From Arachis hypogaea (taxonomy: Eukaryota > Streptophyta > Magnoliopsida > Fabales > Fabaceae), in NCBI RefSeq assembly GCF_003086295.3, contig NC_092055.1, positions 122,317,192 through 122,381,191 of the forward strand: a stretch of DNA of 64,000 nt. The letters are read 5' to 3'. Below are positions 12,161-25,587 of the stretch, piece after piece. Both the position numbers and the translations under genes were made by a program. The stretch's first letter is position 1. The number at the start of each line of letters is the position of its first letter. The notes under the pieces are model-generated. The model made no database searches, was not told where the DNA came from, and was given only the letters and a program-made list of their open reading frames with translations.

Positions 12161-12395
12161 AAAATGCAGCATGCGTTTTGTTTTTTTGCAAGATTTTCAA
12201 ATTTTTTTATTTCGTTTTAGCCTAAACGCAGCCTGCGTTTAGTGATGGGCAGTAAATTTTTTTTGAAATAACAAGACGCAGCTTGCGTTTTGCTTTTTTG
12301 TATCAGCTTTTCTTTTGGAAGATGCAAAACGCAGGTTGCGTTTTATGAACTGTCAGATTTTTTTTTTGGAAAACTAAAAACGCAGGTTGCGTTTT
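12161..12395. repeat. Five imperfect palindromes AAAACGCAGGTTGCGTTTT upstream of MULE A transposase
   Basis: Copies lie at 12161-12179, 12224-12240, 12273-12291, 12326-12344 and 12377-12395. Each has the form AAACGCA - short variable centre - TGCGTTT. The same motif recurs upstream of the MULE B transposase (32783-32994). The position, just outside the transposase promoter of two related elements, suggests a subterminal repeat that binds the element's own protein; that role is inferred. Confidence 0.75.
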
Positions 12396-12430
12396 GTATA
12401 AAAAAAAATATTTTAATCAAGAGTCCTGCC

Positions 12431-12438
12431 TATAAATA
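12431..12438 (+). promoter_or_regulatory. TATA box of MULE A transposase
   Basis: TATAAATA lies 143 bp before the presumed start codon at 12574. The homologous box is at 33160-33167 in MULE B, in the same sequence context, so it is conserved between the two copies. Confidence 0.6.
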
Positions 12439-12573
12439 CAAAGTAAGACTCGTTCAACTTGCCTGACTCCACTTCTACTCATCCTATTCTTCTTTCTTGC
12501 ACATATGTCGTAGTTCTTAGTTTCTTTGGCAATTAGGTGTGTCAAAAAAGTCGGATTAGGTGAGGTTGAAGTT

Positions 12574-15170
12574 ATGGAAAATACTGCAAATTTGCGAGTG
12601 TATTATAACGGTGAGGTTATACCAAACACACATGAATGAGTGACTTTTATTTGTGAATGTCCGTTGTCATTTGCTATTCCATGTACCATGAGTTTTATAG
12701 AGTTGCAAAATGGGTTTTGTAATAACATTCAAAGCCACATTTCGAAAAGGGTGAGCAACATTTTATACTGAAATCCTGTACAAGTATTTGGTGGGCTGAT
12801 ACAGTTTCAAATAATGCCCATCACTGACAATGCCAGTATACAATAGATGTTATATATTTATCAACAAACCTGATTTCATGTGCCGCTGATAGAGCTATAC
12901 ATTGAGTTCGAACAGCAGTCGGGGTTGGGCACGGTTGGCGAGAAGGTCAATGTTGATGAGCTTAGGGATATAGATTGGAAAGAAGATAATAATGACAGTG
13001 AAGAGGAGTTCGAAGCCAACTATGAAGTCGATGACAAAAATGATGACGGAGACTTGGCAGGCAATCCGGCAATGCAAAATGAAGCGGATGTGATTGTAAG
13101 CCAGCACCCGTTTGGTGTTCCGTCTTTTATGTGGACTCTAGATCTCAAAGCCATGCATGCCCCGAAATTTCCTAAGTATGCGAATATGGGTATGTTATGA
13201 TTATTAATTCAAGTTACCTATAGTGTTTATTTTATTTGCCTTGTCTGACTGATGGTGGTGCGCATGTCGTAGGTGAAGGCAACGCTGCGGCGAAAGATGG
13301 TGAATTTAGTGTCGGAATGGAATTTGGTTCGAGAGAGTCGGTAATATCTGCAATCAAAAGCTACACTATCTTTAAAGAAGTTAATTACATTGTGTATGAG
13401 TCTGAGCAGCAGACATTCTATGCGAAATGCAAGGTCTATGGTGCAGGGTGCGATTGGCTTATCCGAGCTAGCTTGATTCGAAAGAAAGCTTGTTGGGAGA
13501 CAAGAAGATACAATGGAAAACACACGTGTACCATGGGCACGATTTCATAAGATCATACCAAGTTGGACTCAAACACAATTGCAGAGACTATTAGGCCGTT
13601 GGTCGAAGCAGACCCGTCGATAAAGGAGAAGTCTATTATTATAGAACTTTAATCCAGGTTCAACTACATTGTAAGTTACTGCAAGACTTGGTTGGCAAAG
13701 TAGAAATCTGTCGCAAAAGTTTTCGGTGATTGGAAAGTTTCTTACCAGACTCTGCCAGTATGGTTGAAAACAATGACTGCGAAGATGCCAAGGTCTCGTG
13801 TGCAAATTAAAATGCTCTCCGTTTACCGTGAGAGTGAGGAGGTTTAAGGTGTAAGAGTACTGCACCGCATTTTTTGGAGCTTCTATCTGTGTATTGTAGC
13901 ATTCAAACACTGCAAGCCACTGGTGCAGGTTGATGGCACGCACCTGTACGGTAAATATAAAGGTGCACTTCTGGTTGTGGTTGCACAAGATGAGAACCGA
14001 AACATTGTGTCCATTGCATTTATGATATTCGAGGATGAGACGACAAACACGTGGGAGTTTTTCCTAACAAATTTGCGGAGATATGTTGTTACCATTGATG
14101 GCGTGGGGATTATTTCTGAGCACCATACCTCCATTGACGCTGCAGTAGCTCGCAGTAACGGTGCATGGTCACCACCAAGAGCGTGACACATGTACTGCAT
14201 CAAGCACATCGGGTCTAAATTCTTAATGAGGTTCAAGGCTCCGTATTTGCATAAACTTGTGGTTAACACAGGTATTTCATTTCGCTATTATGGTCCTATT
14301 CATAGTAATTTTGTGGTATCTGCTTACGGTTAAATAAATTGTTCAACAGGCTATTGTAAGATGGAATAGGAGTACAACAAAAACTACCAGAGGCTAAAAG
14401 AGCGGGGTGAGGTATATACTCAATGGTGCAATGACATCGGTATTCAGAGATGGGTGTTGGCATTCGACGGGGGTCATTGCTGGGGACATATGATGACAAA
14501 CTTGGTAGAGTGCATAAATTCTGTCCTGAAGGGTGCATGCAACCTTCCTATGACTGCCATTGTTAGGTCTACTTTCTATCGACTGAACGAATTATTTACT
14601 CGGAAGAGCGCCAAGGCTCATGAGCGTGTCCACAACGGATTCACGTATTCGGAATTTGCAACGAAGAGAGTTGAAGAAAGCTTTCAACGTGCAGAAAACA
14701 TTGTGGTCAATCGGTTCAACAGGCGCAATGAGATGTTTGAGGTTTGCAAAATGCAAGATGGTTCCGTTTACATTGTTAACCTTGCGCAACGACACTATGA
14801 CTGTGGCCATTTCCAGGTCGAGCGACTCCCATGTCACCACGTTCTTGCATGCTGCGCTAACCAACGTCTTGATTGGCTAGTATATGTGCATGACGTGTAC
14901 AAGATGTCTGAAATTTGCAAGGTGTACAAAGGCAAGCTTGTTCCGATGGGTGACCCATCTACGTGGGATAGATATGAAGGAGCAAAGGTGATAGCCAACT
15001 GTACATTGAGGTGCGCAACAAAAGGAATACCGAAGTCAACCCGCTACTTGAATGAGATGGATTCGCCGGATATGTGTGGTCCTCGTCGGTGTACTATATG
15101 TGGACGCGAGGGACATATCCGCAGGCGATGTCCTCAGCGCGTAGGTCCAAGCTCCGCCGGAGGTCAATAG
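12574..15170 (+). pseudogene. MULE (Mutator-like) transposase, copy A, broken
   Basis: The translation, with breaks, gives an acidic N-terminal segment (EEDNNDSEEEFEANYEV type), an N-terminal DNA-binding-like block (VGMEFGSRESVISAIKSYT), and the MULE core (VQVDGTHLYGKYKGALL, then AWEFFLTNLRRYVVTIDGVG). A SWIM-type zinc finger follows (CGHFQVERLPCHHVLACC) and then a C-terminal CCHC knuckle (CTICGREGHIRRRC). An intron lies at about 14273-14349. Stops occur near 12636, 12770, 13547, 13650, 13700, 13845, 14185 and 14369, so no full protein can be made. It converges on a minus-strand PMD gene, the same layout as in copy B. Confidence 0.9.
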
Positions 15171-15386
15171 TAGTTGCACTTCTTATGTAACTTTTTATGT
15201 AACTTCATTATCTATTTTAAACTAGTGTGTAAGCTTTCTATGTTATTGTGTAGAGTAGGGTTGTATGCGTTAAACACTAAATAATAAATAAATATTTAGA
15301 TTAAAAGTGCGACAGACTAATCTCAAACAGAGTACACCACTGAAAACAAAGCTAAGGTCAAAGAGTACAACATAAATTGCAACAGA
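15171..15386. other. Spacer between converging MULE A transposase and PMD gene
   Basis: About 216 bp separates the two stop codons. It presumably holds both 3' ends. Copy B has an equivalent spacer of about 290 bp (35902-36194). Confidence 0.5.
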
Positions 15387-16928
15387 CTACTTCCTCAGCA
15401 CCTTCTTCGAATACAAATATGGCTTGTATTTATCCGGTGGCACAGTCAGTGTCCGTAAATTATACGGATGACCTTGAGACACTCTGTGGTCCATTCCACC
15501 ACCACCATCAGAAGCACCGACATCTGGCCAACTCGCACCACCAGTGTTGTTCAAACTGGAACCATTCATCCCCGGAGCACTCACTCCACCATATTCATAC
15601 CAGTGCTGAAGGTCATGTTCCAACTGTCCCTCTTCCTGCGGCAGGTATTCATTCAAATCGAACAACTCGAGATGAGGTGGTGCAGAGGGACGGGGATGAT
15701 CAACATGACCCGTCGATCGATCCATGTCGAAGTCACTGACATGACCTAATGTGGCGCGACGACCAGCTGACTGATGAGAAGCAGTAGGCCCATGCCGTTC
15801 TGGAAACAAATGATCTGTATCTCTCAGGACCTGGGATAAGTTGAGGGTGTTCGAAAACCCCAACAGACTAAACTAACCTTCTGCTGGGATAACCATCTGT
15901 AGTCTATATGGTTTAGCTGCCTGAGGTGGTTGTAGTTCTGATATGTACGGTTGTTCCTAAACCTACGCCGGCCATTGCTGTTGTTGCTCATATACCGGAA
16001 ACTGCTACTCTCCATAGGCCGGCATCTGGAACTGCTGGGCATGTGATGGATCCTGAAAATGCTGATCATACCCTGGCATCTGGAACGGATGCTCATATGC
16101 CGGAACCTGAAAGTCGTGCTCATATGCTGGAACCTAGATAATAATTAGCAATAACTAATAAAAGTTAATGAACCTTATTAATAATATTTATTAATAACAA
16201 TATAAATAATAATAATTAACATCGATAATAAACCTTAATGATATTTGAGGAGGATTCTGCTCCTGAGGTCCAGCTGGTTCTTCTTGTTGTTCTTGTGGTT
16301 CATTCATGTTAGCCTCACCACCTGCAACTCTATCTGACAGTCGCAAGTGATGCCCATATTGCTGTATGTACCAGTCGTAGTACACCTGGAGAGGATGAAA
16401 GTTGACAATCTTCTCCCCTATCCGTAGTGTGTTATAGCGGGAAGATATCTACAAGGTAACCCACTGCATGTTCCTCGCTCCCCAGTCATGGTTCTATGGA
16501 CCTGTCAACCGCCTGCAATGATAATGACCAAGGTCGAATGCCGGGCCTGGTGGAAGATTTTACAGACCGAACTCTCATCTAACTCGATCTGTTGGGTGCC
16601 ACTCTACACACTCAAATGACAATAATGGCGACTGTATGGAACACACCACCAAATGGACAGCGAGGCCATTTGAAACCCCCACTCCCATATGCGGCCGCCA
16701 TATAAACTGCACATAAGTACCCACGGGGCTGATAAGTAAAATTATCATTCTAAATACGCAGCTTAAGATAAATTGTTGAAACTTACATCGTCGACTCCCA
16801 TGTCATCAAGTCCTCGCCTAAAATGCAGAGTAGGCTTCCGTATGTATCTTGTATACCGGCGCCAATTACTCCACCTAAACAAAATTAAAGCAATTGCAAT
16901 AAGAACAACAACAACAACAATAATAATA
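15387..16928 (-). pseudogene. Plant-mobile-domain (PMD) gene of MULE A, 3' part
   Basis: From high to low coordinates the minus strand gives WSNWRRYTRYIRK and FRRGLDDMGVDDV (about 16870-16780), then the YDWYIQQYGHHLRLSDRV block (about 16385). A Gln-rich stretch follows with VPAYEQQ-like repeats (about 16140-15900), and the C-terminal tail contains LELFDLNEYLPQEEGQ and ends KKVLRK at 15387. This is the C-terminal half of a transposon-borne PMD protein, a family related to MAIN/MAIL1. Frameshifts and stops are present. The gene continues at 29935-32592; the gap is the nested 13-kb MULE inside an intron. Confidence 0.82.
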
Positions 16929-16937
16929 TTAATAATA
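16929..16937 (+). repeat. Left 9-bp target-site duplication TTAATAATA
   Basis: This word precedes GGGAAACTC at 16938 and is repeated exactly at 29926-29934 after the right terminus. Nine bases is the usual MULE duplication size. The site is in simple TAA-rich intron DNA, which weakens the match on its own. Confidence 0.75.
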
Positions 16938-17018
16938 GGGAAACTCTCAAGGACCAGCAAATATATCAATATGTAACCATCATTCAGCCAGCATGCGTTT
17001 TTATACTAGGACTGTGTA

Positions 17019-17072
17019 ACGCGCTATCACAAACGGGTTTCTCTCACGCGCTATCACAAAAGGCTTTCTCTC
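17019..17072 (+). repeat. 27-bp tandem duplication near the MULE left end
   Basis: Two adjacent 27-bp units, each starting ACGCGCTATCACAAA and ending TTTCTCTC, differ at two positions. They lie about 80 bp inside the left terminus, in the transposase promoter or leader. Confidence 0.8.
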
Positions 17073-17246
17073 ACGCTCCTCTCCAAGGAACTAGCCGGAG
17101 AGCACCGCAAGCCAGATACGCTCTTCTACGATCGCAGTTTCGTACAAAGCTTGAAGCTTCACCTTTTACTCTTGGATAAAATTTTCTTCTTTGTCGCTCA
17201 TTCCTTCTCAGCTGTAGAACAACTCAGAATTTCACTCTCTCTCTCC

Positions 17247-20200
17247 ATGTCAATGATGGAATCAGTGTTAGAAGAACAGAATATTGAAGTAAGCAATTTC
17301 TCCCTCTTCTAATTTCATGATTTTTGTAATGATTTTCATAGTGCATCAATGAACACAATGATGATTATGATTATGAATTTCTGAGCTCGCAAAGCATGCT
17401 GTTTTTCTTTTTCATAATAGAGTTTAAATTGAATCTACAGAATCCAAAATATACCTTATTCGCTTTTGATTTTCATAATGCAACAATCCACAATTAACGC
17501 AAACCAACTGTTTGATGAAATGACTAAGACAGAAAATATAAACAATGTTAGTGTTTCTTGTTTGTTATTTCTGAGTAATGAATAATGGTTTTAGAAGAAT
17601 GCCCTGCTACCATAAAACACTCTTGATCCATCTTTTTTCTTCTTACTATTATTACTAACATCATCAATTTCTGATATGATGTTGTTATTATTGCTGCTTT
17701 CATGATTCTGAATCACATCACCACAATCTTTATCTTTTCTTTCAGATTTGTCAATTTCCATAGGTAGCTTCATTCTTGCTAAGGACTCTGTGAATTGTTT
17801 GCATGCTTCTCATATACATATCCACTATTTCCATGTAAAACTTTCAGATATGTGCAAATTCTCCACCCAAAACTCTATTCAAAGGCGTTCCTCTTCTTTA
17901 CCCTAAGAATGCACGTAATTAAGCCCTATTAGAGTACATAGTAGTAAAGCCCTAACCATTAATAGTTAATACCTTAAATAACATTACCTCACAATATTGA
18001 AAGGAAAATAGATAATAAGACAAGATGCATGCTCAATGAAACTGATCTAACCTTAGCTGCTAAGAACTTAAAGTAGAAGTAGAATCATCAAATTTGTAAT
18101 TGTTCTATAACAGTAAACATGTTCTATGATTTTCTTGGGGTTGGAGGTACATAATTTCCAAGGGTTAGGAAAGTGAGGCTAAGCTAGTTAATAGGTAGTA
18201 TTGTGTTTTATGTAGTTGTTTTGTTTTGGTTGGGTTTGTGATGCATTCAAATGCGGTCTGTTATTGTAGGGTCTTGTTTTGCATTCTCTTTTGTACAGTT
18301 AGTTCCATAAAAGTCTAAAAGTAACTAAAGTAAAAAAGTGCAATCAATAGAGGAATGAACAAACAAATATTTGAAGAGATATATATATAGAGAGAGAGAA
18401 GGAAAGAGATTAATATTGTATGAACATTAAACAGGGGATTATCTTTGTAATTTTGCACACATGAATCAGACATTTTGCACCTACTTTAATCAGATTTTGT
18501 ACATTTTACTCAGCACAGTTTGCATCCAATGTAATTATTTTTTGCACATATGAATCAGACAGTTTGCACCCACTTTAATGAAATTTTGCACACATGGCTT
18601 AACATAGTTTGCACCTACTTTAATCAGATTTTGATTTACTATCTGATGTATGCTAACTTTTTTACAGGATGTGCCCAAGGTTGGCATGTGTTTTGGAACC
18701 ATTGAAGATGCAAATCAATTTTATCAGAATTATGCCAAGCGCATTGGTTTTGTTACTAAGATAAGGTTTACCCGAAGAGTTGGTAAAGATAAGGTTCCTA
18801 AGAATCAAATGATCACTTGCAATAGGGAGGGGAAACGCAAGTCTAGAGTTTCACCAATAGAAAAGACCAACCCTAGAAACAACTACAATTGCCCCGCAAG
18901 GATTTCTATTAGGTTGAATAAGGAGGGTCTTTGGATTATATCGAAGGTGTGTTTGGATCATTCACATCCTTGTGATCCAGAGATGGCAAAACTGTTGACA
19001 CATAATAGAGAGATGACTATGCACATGTGTCGAGTCATTGAGAGGAATGATGAAGCAGGTGTGAGACCAAGCAAAACATATCAAGTATTGGTGGGTGCAG
19101 CGGGGGGTTTTTCTAAGATAAACTTAATGGAAAAAGATGTTAGGAACTATCTCAGCAGAAAGGTACGCAATGTTACGGAAGAAATGGATGCTAGGGAGAT
19201 GTTGAAGTATTTTACACGGATGAAGGATATGAACTCTTATTTTTATTTTGATGTTGAACTTGATCAAAACAAGCGTCTCAAAACTATATTTTGGGCTGAT
19301 GCTCGAAGTAGAGCAGCATATGAGTACTTCGGTGATGTAGTTTCGTTTGATACTACTTATAAAACCAATTGTTACGATATGCCATTTGGTTCCTTTGTGG
19401 GGGTTAATCACCATGGTAACTCGGTGCTTCTTGGGTGTGGTTTGTTGACTAAGGAAAATTCAGGCTCGTTTACTTGGTTATTTAATGTTTGGCTTACATG
19501 TATGCATGGAAAGGCTCCTAAAGGCATTATAACAGACCAATGCCTCGGAATACAAGCTGAAATTGAGAATGTGATGCCAGAGACACGTCATAGGTTATGC
19601 ATTTGGCACATTACGAAAAAGATTTCAGAAAAATTCAAAAGACACAAGAGATATGAAGAGTTACAAAGTGATTTAAATAATATTGTTTGGGAGTCTATTT
19701 CAGAAGATGATTTTCAAAATCAATGGGAAGATTTTCTGATTGAATATGGTCTAGAAGATAACAAGTGGCTATCAGGTACTTCTCTAAACATGAATTTTTA
19801 TATTTTGCACATAGGAATTAGCATATTAGTATTTAAAAAGTATCAAGTGGCTATCATATTCTATTTGCTAGAATTCTAACATGTGTTTGAATATGACAAT
19901 TTTCTTATTCTAATATTTTTTAAGCTTCATTGCATTATTAACATGTTTATGACAACATTTGCATCCACTTTTGTTAAGTTTGCTTACAATTTTTTTTATG
20001 TATATTTGTTTACTATGATACATAGATATCTATGAAGAAAGACATCGATGGGTTCCAATTTTTCTTAACAACTTTTTTTGGGCTGGTATGAGATCCACAC
20101 AACGAAGTGAGAGTATGCATTCATATTTTGACAAATTTATAAATAACAAGAGCTTGTTGATTCAATTTGTCAAACAATATGACAATTGTCTTGGATGGAA

Positions 20201-21458
20201 AGAGCAACAAGAAAGGGAGACTGATGTTGAAGACTATAAATCAATAATACCTTGTGCCACTAATTCCTTAATAGAGAAGCAATTTCAAGGTGCATATACT
20301 AATGCAAAGTTTAAGGAAGTACAAAAGCAATTTAGAAAGAAAGCAAATTGTATTTTGCACCTTATGAAAGTAGTTTCTACATCTAAAGTCTATTCTATTT
20401 TGGAGGATGTATCTACTTCTAAAGAGAGGGTTTATGAAGTTAACTACAATGCGGAAACGAAGGATATTACATGCATGTGTCAAATGTTTGAATCAAGAGG
20501 CATATTATGCCGTCATAGCTTGGTTGTCCTAGGGCATGAACGCGTGAGAGAAATTCCAAGAAGATATATTTTGGACCGTTGGAGCAAACTTGTGAAGCGA
20601 AGACACAGTGATATTAAGAGCAGCCATGATCCAAGTTTGTTGGATCCAAAAACAAAGAGGTTTGATGATTTATGCTCCCATTCAAACAGTGTTGCTCAAT
20701 TTGCATCCCAAACAAAGGAAACAAGTGATATCTTACATCGTTATCTTGATATGGCTATGGCGGAGTGCCAAAAGCATGTTGCTAACTCATCATCTAATGC
20801 CAATGAGTTAGATAATTTGCTTACATTAGAAGATGGTGGTAAAGATGCACTGTCCATTTTTGTAGGAGGCTGTATAATAAGCATTCAAGATATTAAAAGC
20901 CCTCCTTATGTGTCCACTAAGGGTCGTCCAACAAATAGGCTAGGATCTGAAAAAGACAAGATGATAAAAAAGAAGACCGAGGCAAAGAAGAGAAAAAGTG
21001 AGATAACCGAAAAAGAGGTAAAACATTATTTTATTTTTGTTACCCATGCTGTTTTTTTACAATAAATAGACTTTAGATGTAGAAACTACTTCCTTAAGGT
21101 ATATATAAAGGTTAATCAGTTGTACTTTACAGCCATGCTGTTATTACTTAGTACTTACACTTGAGTGATAGATTTTTCTATTGTATATAAAGGATAATCA
21201 ACATATTGGAGATAGTCAAAGTCTCCCTTTCAACGAACAGGTTCATCCAATAGTTTGTGATTTTTGTGATTTATAAACATATGAATTTTATACATGTGAT
21301 CTAATATATTTGTTTTTTCTTTTAAATTGTTTCAGCTTCAAGATGCTAACTACAATGTTAATGAGGGATTTGAATCTGATTCAATGGGAGGATCAATGGG
21401 AGGATTCATGTCCTTATTGAACTCAATCCATTCATACCAATTCTCAAATGTCGATTGA
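17247..21458 (+). CDS. FAR1/FRS-type MULE transposase, intact frame
   Basis: Five exons join in frame: 17247-17288, 18668-19775, 20026-21017, 21193-21240 and 21336-21458. They total 2313 nt, or 770 residues, all with GT-AG introns. The FAR1 DNA-binding zinc finger has C65, C89, H112 and H114 (ITCNREG, NCPARI, DHSHP). The MULE catalytic domain shows D242 (SFDTTY), D304 (ITDQC) and E412 (RSESM) as the likely DDE triad. The SWIM finger has C533, C535, C545 and H547. FRS proteins are domesticated relatives of this transposase, but its place inside TIRs with a target duplication argues for a mobile element gene. I see no stop or frameshift, so it may be functional. Confidence 0.9.
18451..18633 (-). 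repeat. TGCAAA array 1 (inverted orientation), in transposase intron 1
   Basis: On plus the units read TTTGCACAC-ATGAATCAGAC-AGTTTGCACC, the reverse complement of the units in arrays 2-4. TTTGCA cores recur at about 21-23 bp. It lies just upstream of the second transposase exon. Confidence 0.85.
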
Positions 21459-21890
21459 TAGCAAAATAATGTCGAACCAAAAGAATTTTATTTCGCAATA
21501 CATTAAAGAGTTCAATTAGCTGATGATTCATGAGACAATTATTATTTTGGACAAGAAATAATAAAATTGATTAGTTTCAAACTCCAATACAGCACCTTGC
21601 TGCTCCTGTTATTCTATTTATCAGTAATAATAATTAATGTGTTTATATAACTATATTAACTAGTACCAAATTTATAGCTTGCTAACTTACCCAATTAAAA
21701 CAAGTACCAGTTACAATAATAATAATAATAATTATATATTAAGAACGAGTTTTTACTTAATAAGGTGTGCAAAACTTATTATTATTTTCAAATCAAATGA
21801 AAGAGTTTAATTTTTTAGTTATTATTTTCAAATGAAAGTTTAATTTTTTTACTTAATTTTAACATTTGTTATATAAAAATAAAAACTATC
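21459..21890. other. 3' flank of the transposase gene
   Basis: AT-rich region after the stop codon, probably holding the 3' untranslated region. A short TAA run lies near 21717-21735. Nothing else was recognised. Confidence 0.4.
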
Positions 21891-22195
21891 ATGTGTGCAA
21901 ACTGTCTCATTTATGTGTGTGCAAATTACACTTAAGACGGGTGCAAATTGTGCTTCATAAGGTGTGCAAAATCTCATTAAGACGGGTGCAAATTATACTT
22001 AAGACGGGTGCAAATTGTGCTTCATAAGGTGCGCAAAATCTCATTAAGACGGGCGCAAATTGTGTTCCTAAGGTGTGCAAAATTTCAATAAGACGGGTGC
22101 AAATTGTGCTTCATAAGGTGTACAAAATTCCGTTAAAATGAATGCAAACTGTCTGATTTATGTGTGCAAAATCTTATTATAATAGGTGCAAATTA
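21891..22195 (+). repeat. TGCAAA array 2, between the converging genes
   Basis: The units alternate ACGGGTGCAAATTGTG and AAGGTGTGCAAAATCT. Core-to-core spacing is 22 or 23 bp, so a full two-core unit is about 45 bp. The array lies in the spacer between transposase and Ulp1-like gene. Confidence 0.9.
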
Positions 22196-25030
22196 AACTT
22201 ATTTATAGATATAAAATTAGTTTGTAATATAACCCCACTCATGCTTTCTGATATGAGAATGAGATCATGGGACATAACAACTACTCCAATTTATATATAA
22301 GATCATATAGGATTCATACATAGCTCAAAAAGGAATTATTCATTCATTGAAAACTGAAAAGTCTCTCTTGTGTTTGCTTACATTACATGCTACAGTCTAA
22401 CTTTCTTTCCTAAAAGAAGCAACACACAATGAAAAATGTGCAAAGTAGCATGCACTTGGTTCTCGCAACTGATGCCAAAGCCAAGGCTCAAATGGACTCC
22501 TGAACTTCCCCAAAGATTCATCGAGGCAATTAATCAGCTTGGAGGTTCAGAAAGTAAGTGCATACTATATAGTAAAAACTACAAAACAATACCTTTCTAC
22601 AAAACAAGTATATCTAATGATCCCTTGAACTCTGTTATATACAAAACAAGTATATCCAATAACCCCTAAAAAGAGATGGTAACTCTAAGTCTTAAATTTC
22701 AGTTTTTGCGCTTCTTAACGAGAGCTTTCTTTCTAAAGCCCTTCCCAGCCGAACCAAGGCATTGGATCATCAATTCATCAGTATTACATACTATGTAAGG
22801 ACTTGATTGAGCTGGAGTTGGCTTTACCACTCTATATTTCTCTGATTTGTTTATAACATCCTTAAGAAGGGCATTTGAAGGTGATGTAAGCATTTGGATG
22901 ACCAATTGCTTCCTTAGATTAACGCACTCAAACTGCAATAACAATGTTCACAAAGATCATAAATTATAAAAAAACATGAACATCAAAAGCAAAAATAAAA
23001 ACTATACAAAAAAACATTTACTTCTTCCCATTCTGGCATGTTGGACACATTAATCTCGATACTACTAGGATTCCACATTTCTACCCATTTTATTACAAAC
23101 AATCCGCAATCATAGCTGAAAAAACAATTGAATTAGAATTCGGTTAGTCTTATCATGTACATTTATATTATTTATAATATAACATAATTAATATTATGCT
23201 TACTTATTTGATTGTCTAAGGAGATTCAAATAAATTGGGATCGGATCATTCTTTGGTAGCTCATAGTTTGGCACAGCTATCGAGACCATTTGTTGAATCA
23301 ATTTGCTCTAGAAAAAGGTTCATTGTTAATAAATAAAACTATTAAACCACATAATATAATATCATGTGAGCAAAATGAAATTATACCGCATATATGTCTA
23401 ACTGCACCCTATCTCCTTTGGCCTCTTTATACAAGGAATCCAAGACAAAAAGTCTCTTTTCATAGATGTCATAAGCATATAGCCACCAGTGATAGTCATA
23501 GCAGCACGGCACCAATAACTGCATTATATCATATTTTCTTATTAGAAGTGAAAGTCTTGACCAACAAATCGATTTATAATTTAACAAAGTAATGATGAAA
23601 TTGTCCAAAACCATAAGTACCAAAGGATACAGAAATACTTCTCATGATTATGGTCAGCAGATTTAAATGAGGCAAAAGGAGGCATCACTAACTTTAATGT
23701 ATAAACAAAGAGAAGCTCCAATGCCCATATATCAAGTATAGATTCAAAAACAGAGGATAGCATTAAGTAATATATTCATGTCTATAACTTTATATGGCCA
23801 ATTATTGTTATTAGTCCAAAAACAGAGGATAGCATTCAAATAAAAAAAATTAACACAAGGTAACAGTGACAGGGTATGTGGATAGAAACAGGGTTCTGAA
23901 GAAAGTGCAGAGCACAGGGAATAGACACACCCAGAATTAAATAAAGGTAAATATTTTGGGTCTAGTACTATAATCTTTAAGGGATTCAACTATGGTAGAG
24001 AAGTTTCAACTATGACATGGAAGGAATGAAATTAATCCACAAATAGCATGACACCGACAAAATAAATACATAGCAAATATAGCTCTGGCACAAACAAAAA
24101 AATTAACACAATACATAGAGAATAGTTTTAGTTTTACTCACCATCTATGTTTTGGAATTTCCTTTTGCTCAAAGAAGCTGTCACCATTCTTTCCAAAATC
24201 ATCGGGAAGAAGTACATAACTTTTTTTCTTTCTTTTGACCAAGTGTCCCCAATGTGAGAACATCTCTCCCTATATATAAAGAAATAGTTAGATTATAAAG
24301 TTTAAACTCTCCAATTATAAAACTGAAAAAGTAGTTTGTAACTTTCTATACACACCAAAACAAAAGCATTTATGCAGTAGACATCAAAGCTAGGTGGCCT
24401 TAATTTGTTGAAAAAAAGACCATATAATTCAGAACCTGCATTTTACAATCTAATGTTAGTTCCAAAACACAATACACATAAAAATATATAAAAAAAACAA
24501 AAACATGTCACAGTCAAGAAATCTAACCATATTGTTTATCTGATGTCTTGGCAACATTGACATGATATCCTCCCTAACAAGCATTGCTCTAGGTATATCT
24601 TTCAAGATGCACAAAGTCTCATCCTTGTTCAACCTATCGTCTGTTGCCCAAAAGTATATCTTATCCTTATCTACTTCTGTTAACTTATTGTCCTCTATCA
24701 CCTTTTCTTCTTCCCCTATTTTGTTTTTCTCATCTATCACCTTTTTTTCTTCCCCTATTTTGTTTTTCTCATCTATCATTAGGGAGAATGATGGAATTGA
24801 TGGTCCCACAGGTTCTTTTGTCTTCTTGATTGGAGAAGGTGTATATATATCACAGTCTTCTATTTCTAAGAATGTTTGGACTGCACTTTGTACAATTTCT
24901 CTCCATTCAGGTTTTATTGCATCATCTAAAGCATAAAACAGAACATATACACAAAAATTATATTAACGAATGCACACAAAAATGAGATTTAAAATAGAGA
25001 GAAAGTGGAATCTAAATAATAGGAATGTGA

Positions 25031-25587
25031 GTGCAAACTATGATTCATGTGTGCAAAATATCAATAAGGTGGGTGCAGAACATCAAATTCATGTGTGCAA
25101 AAATTCATTAAAGCGGGTGCAAACTTGCTGATTCATGTGTGCAAAAATTCGTTAAAACAGGTGCAAACTTGCTGATTCATGTGTGCAAAATATCAATAAG
25201 GTGGGTGCAGAACATCAAATTCATGTGTGCAAAAATTCGTTAAAGCGGGTGTAAACTTGCTGATTCATGTGTGCAAAAATTCGTTAAAGCGGGTGCAAAC
25301 TTGCTGATTTATGTGTGCAAAATATCAATAAGGTGGGTGCAGAACATCAAATTCATGTGTGCAAAAATTCGTTAAAGCGGGTGCAAACTTGCTGATTCAT
25401 GTGTGTAAAAATTCGTTAAAGCGGGTGCAATTTATCAAATTCATGTGTGCAAAAATTTGTTACATAGGGTGCAAACTTGCTGATTCACGTGTGCAAAAAT
25501 TTGTTAAAGCGGGTGCAAAACATCAAATTCATGTGTGCAAAAATTCATTACATAGGGTGCAAGCTTGCTGATTCATGTGTGCAAAAT
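25031..25587 (+). repeat. TGCAAA array 3, in a Ulp1-gene intron
   Basis: Longest array. Cores are spaced 22 bp with the alternating contexts GCGGGTGCAAACTTGCTG and ATTCATGTGTGCAAAAATTC. I count roughly 19 exact TGCAAA cores plus several variants (TGCAGA, TGTAAA). Higher-order blocks recur, for example the GGTGGGTGCAGAACATCAAA block at three places. Confidence 0.92.

Noticed and set aside
25359..25571. Repetitive 70-residue frame with HVCKNS-type repeats
   Set aside because: It is a product of TGCAAA array 3 read in one frame; three 22-bp units make 66 bp, which keeps the frame open by chance.
25031..25587. CRISPR-like direct repeats
   Set aside because: Nuclear plant DNA, no cas genes, and the spacing is a continuous 22-bp phased motif without unique spacers.
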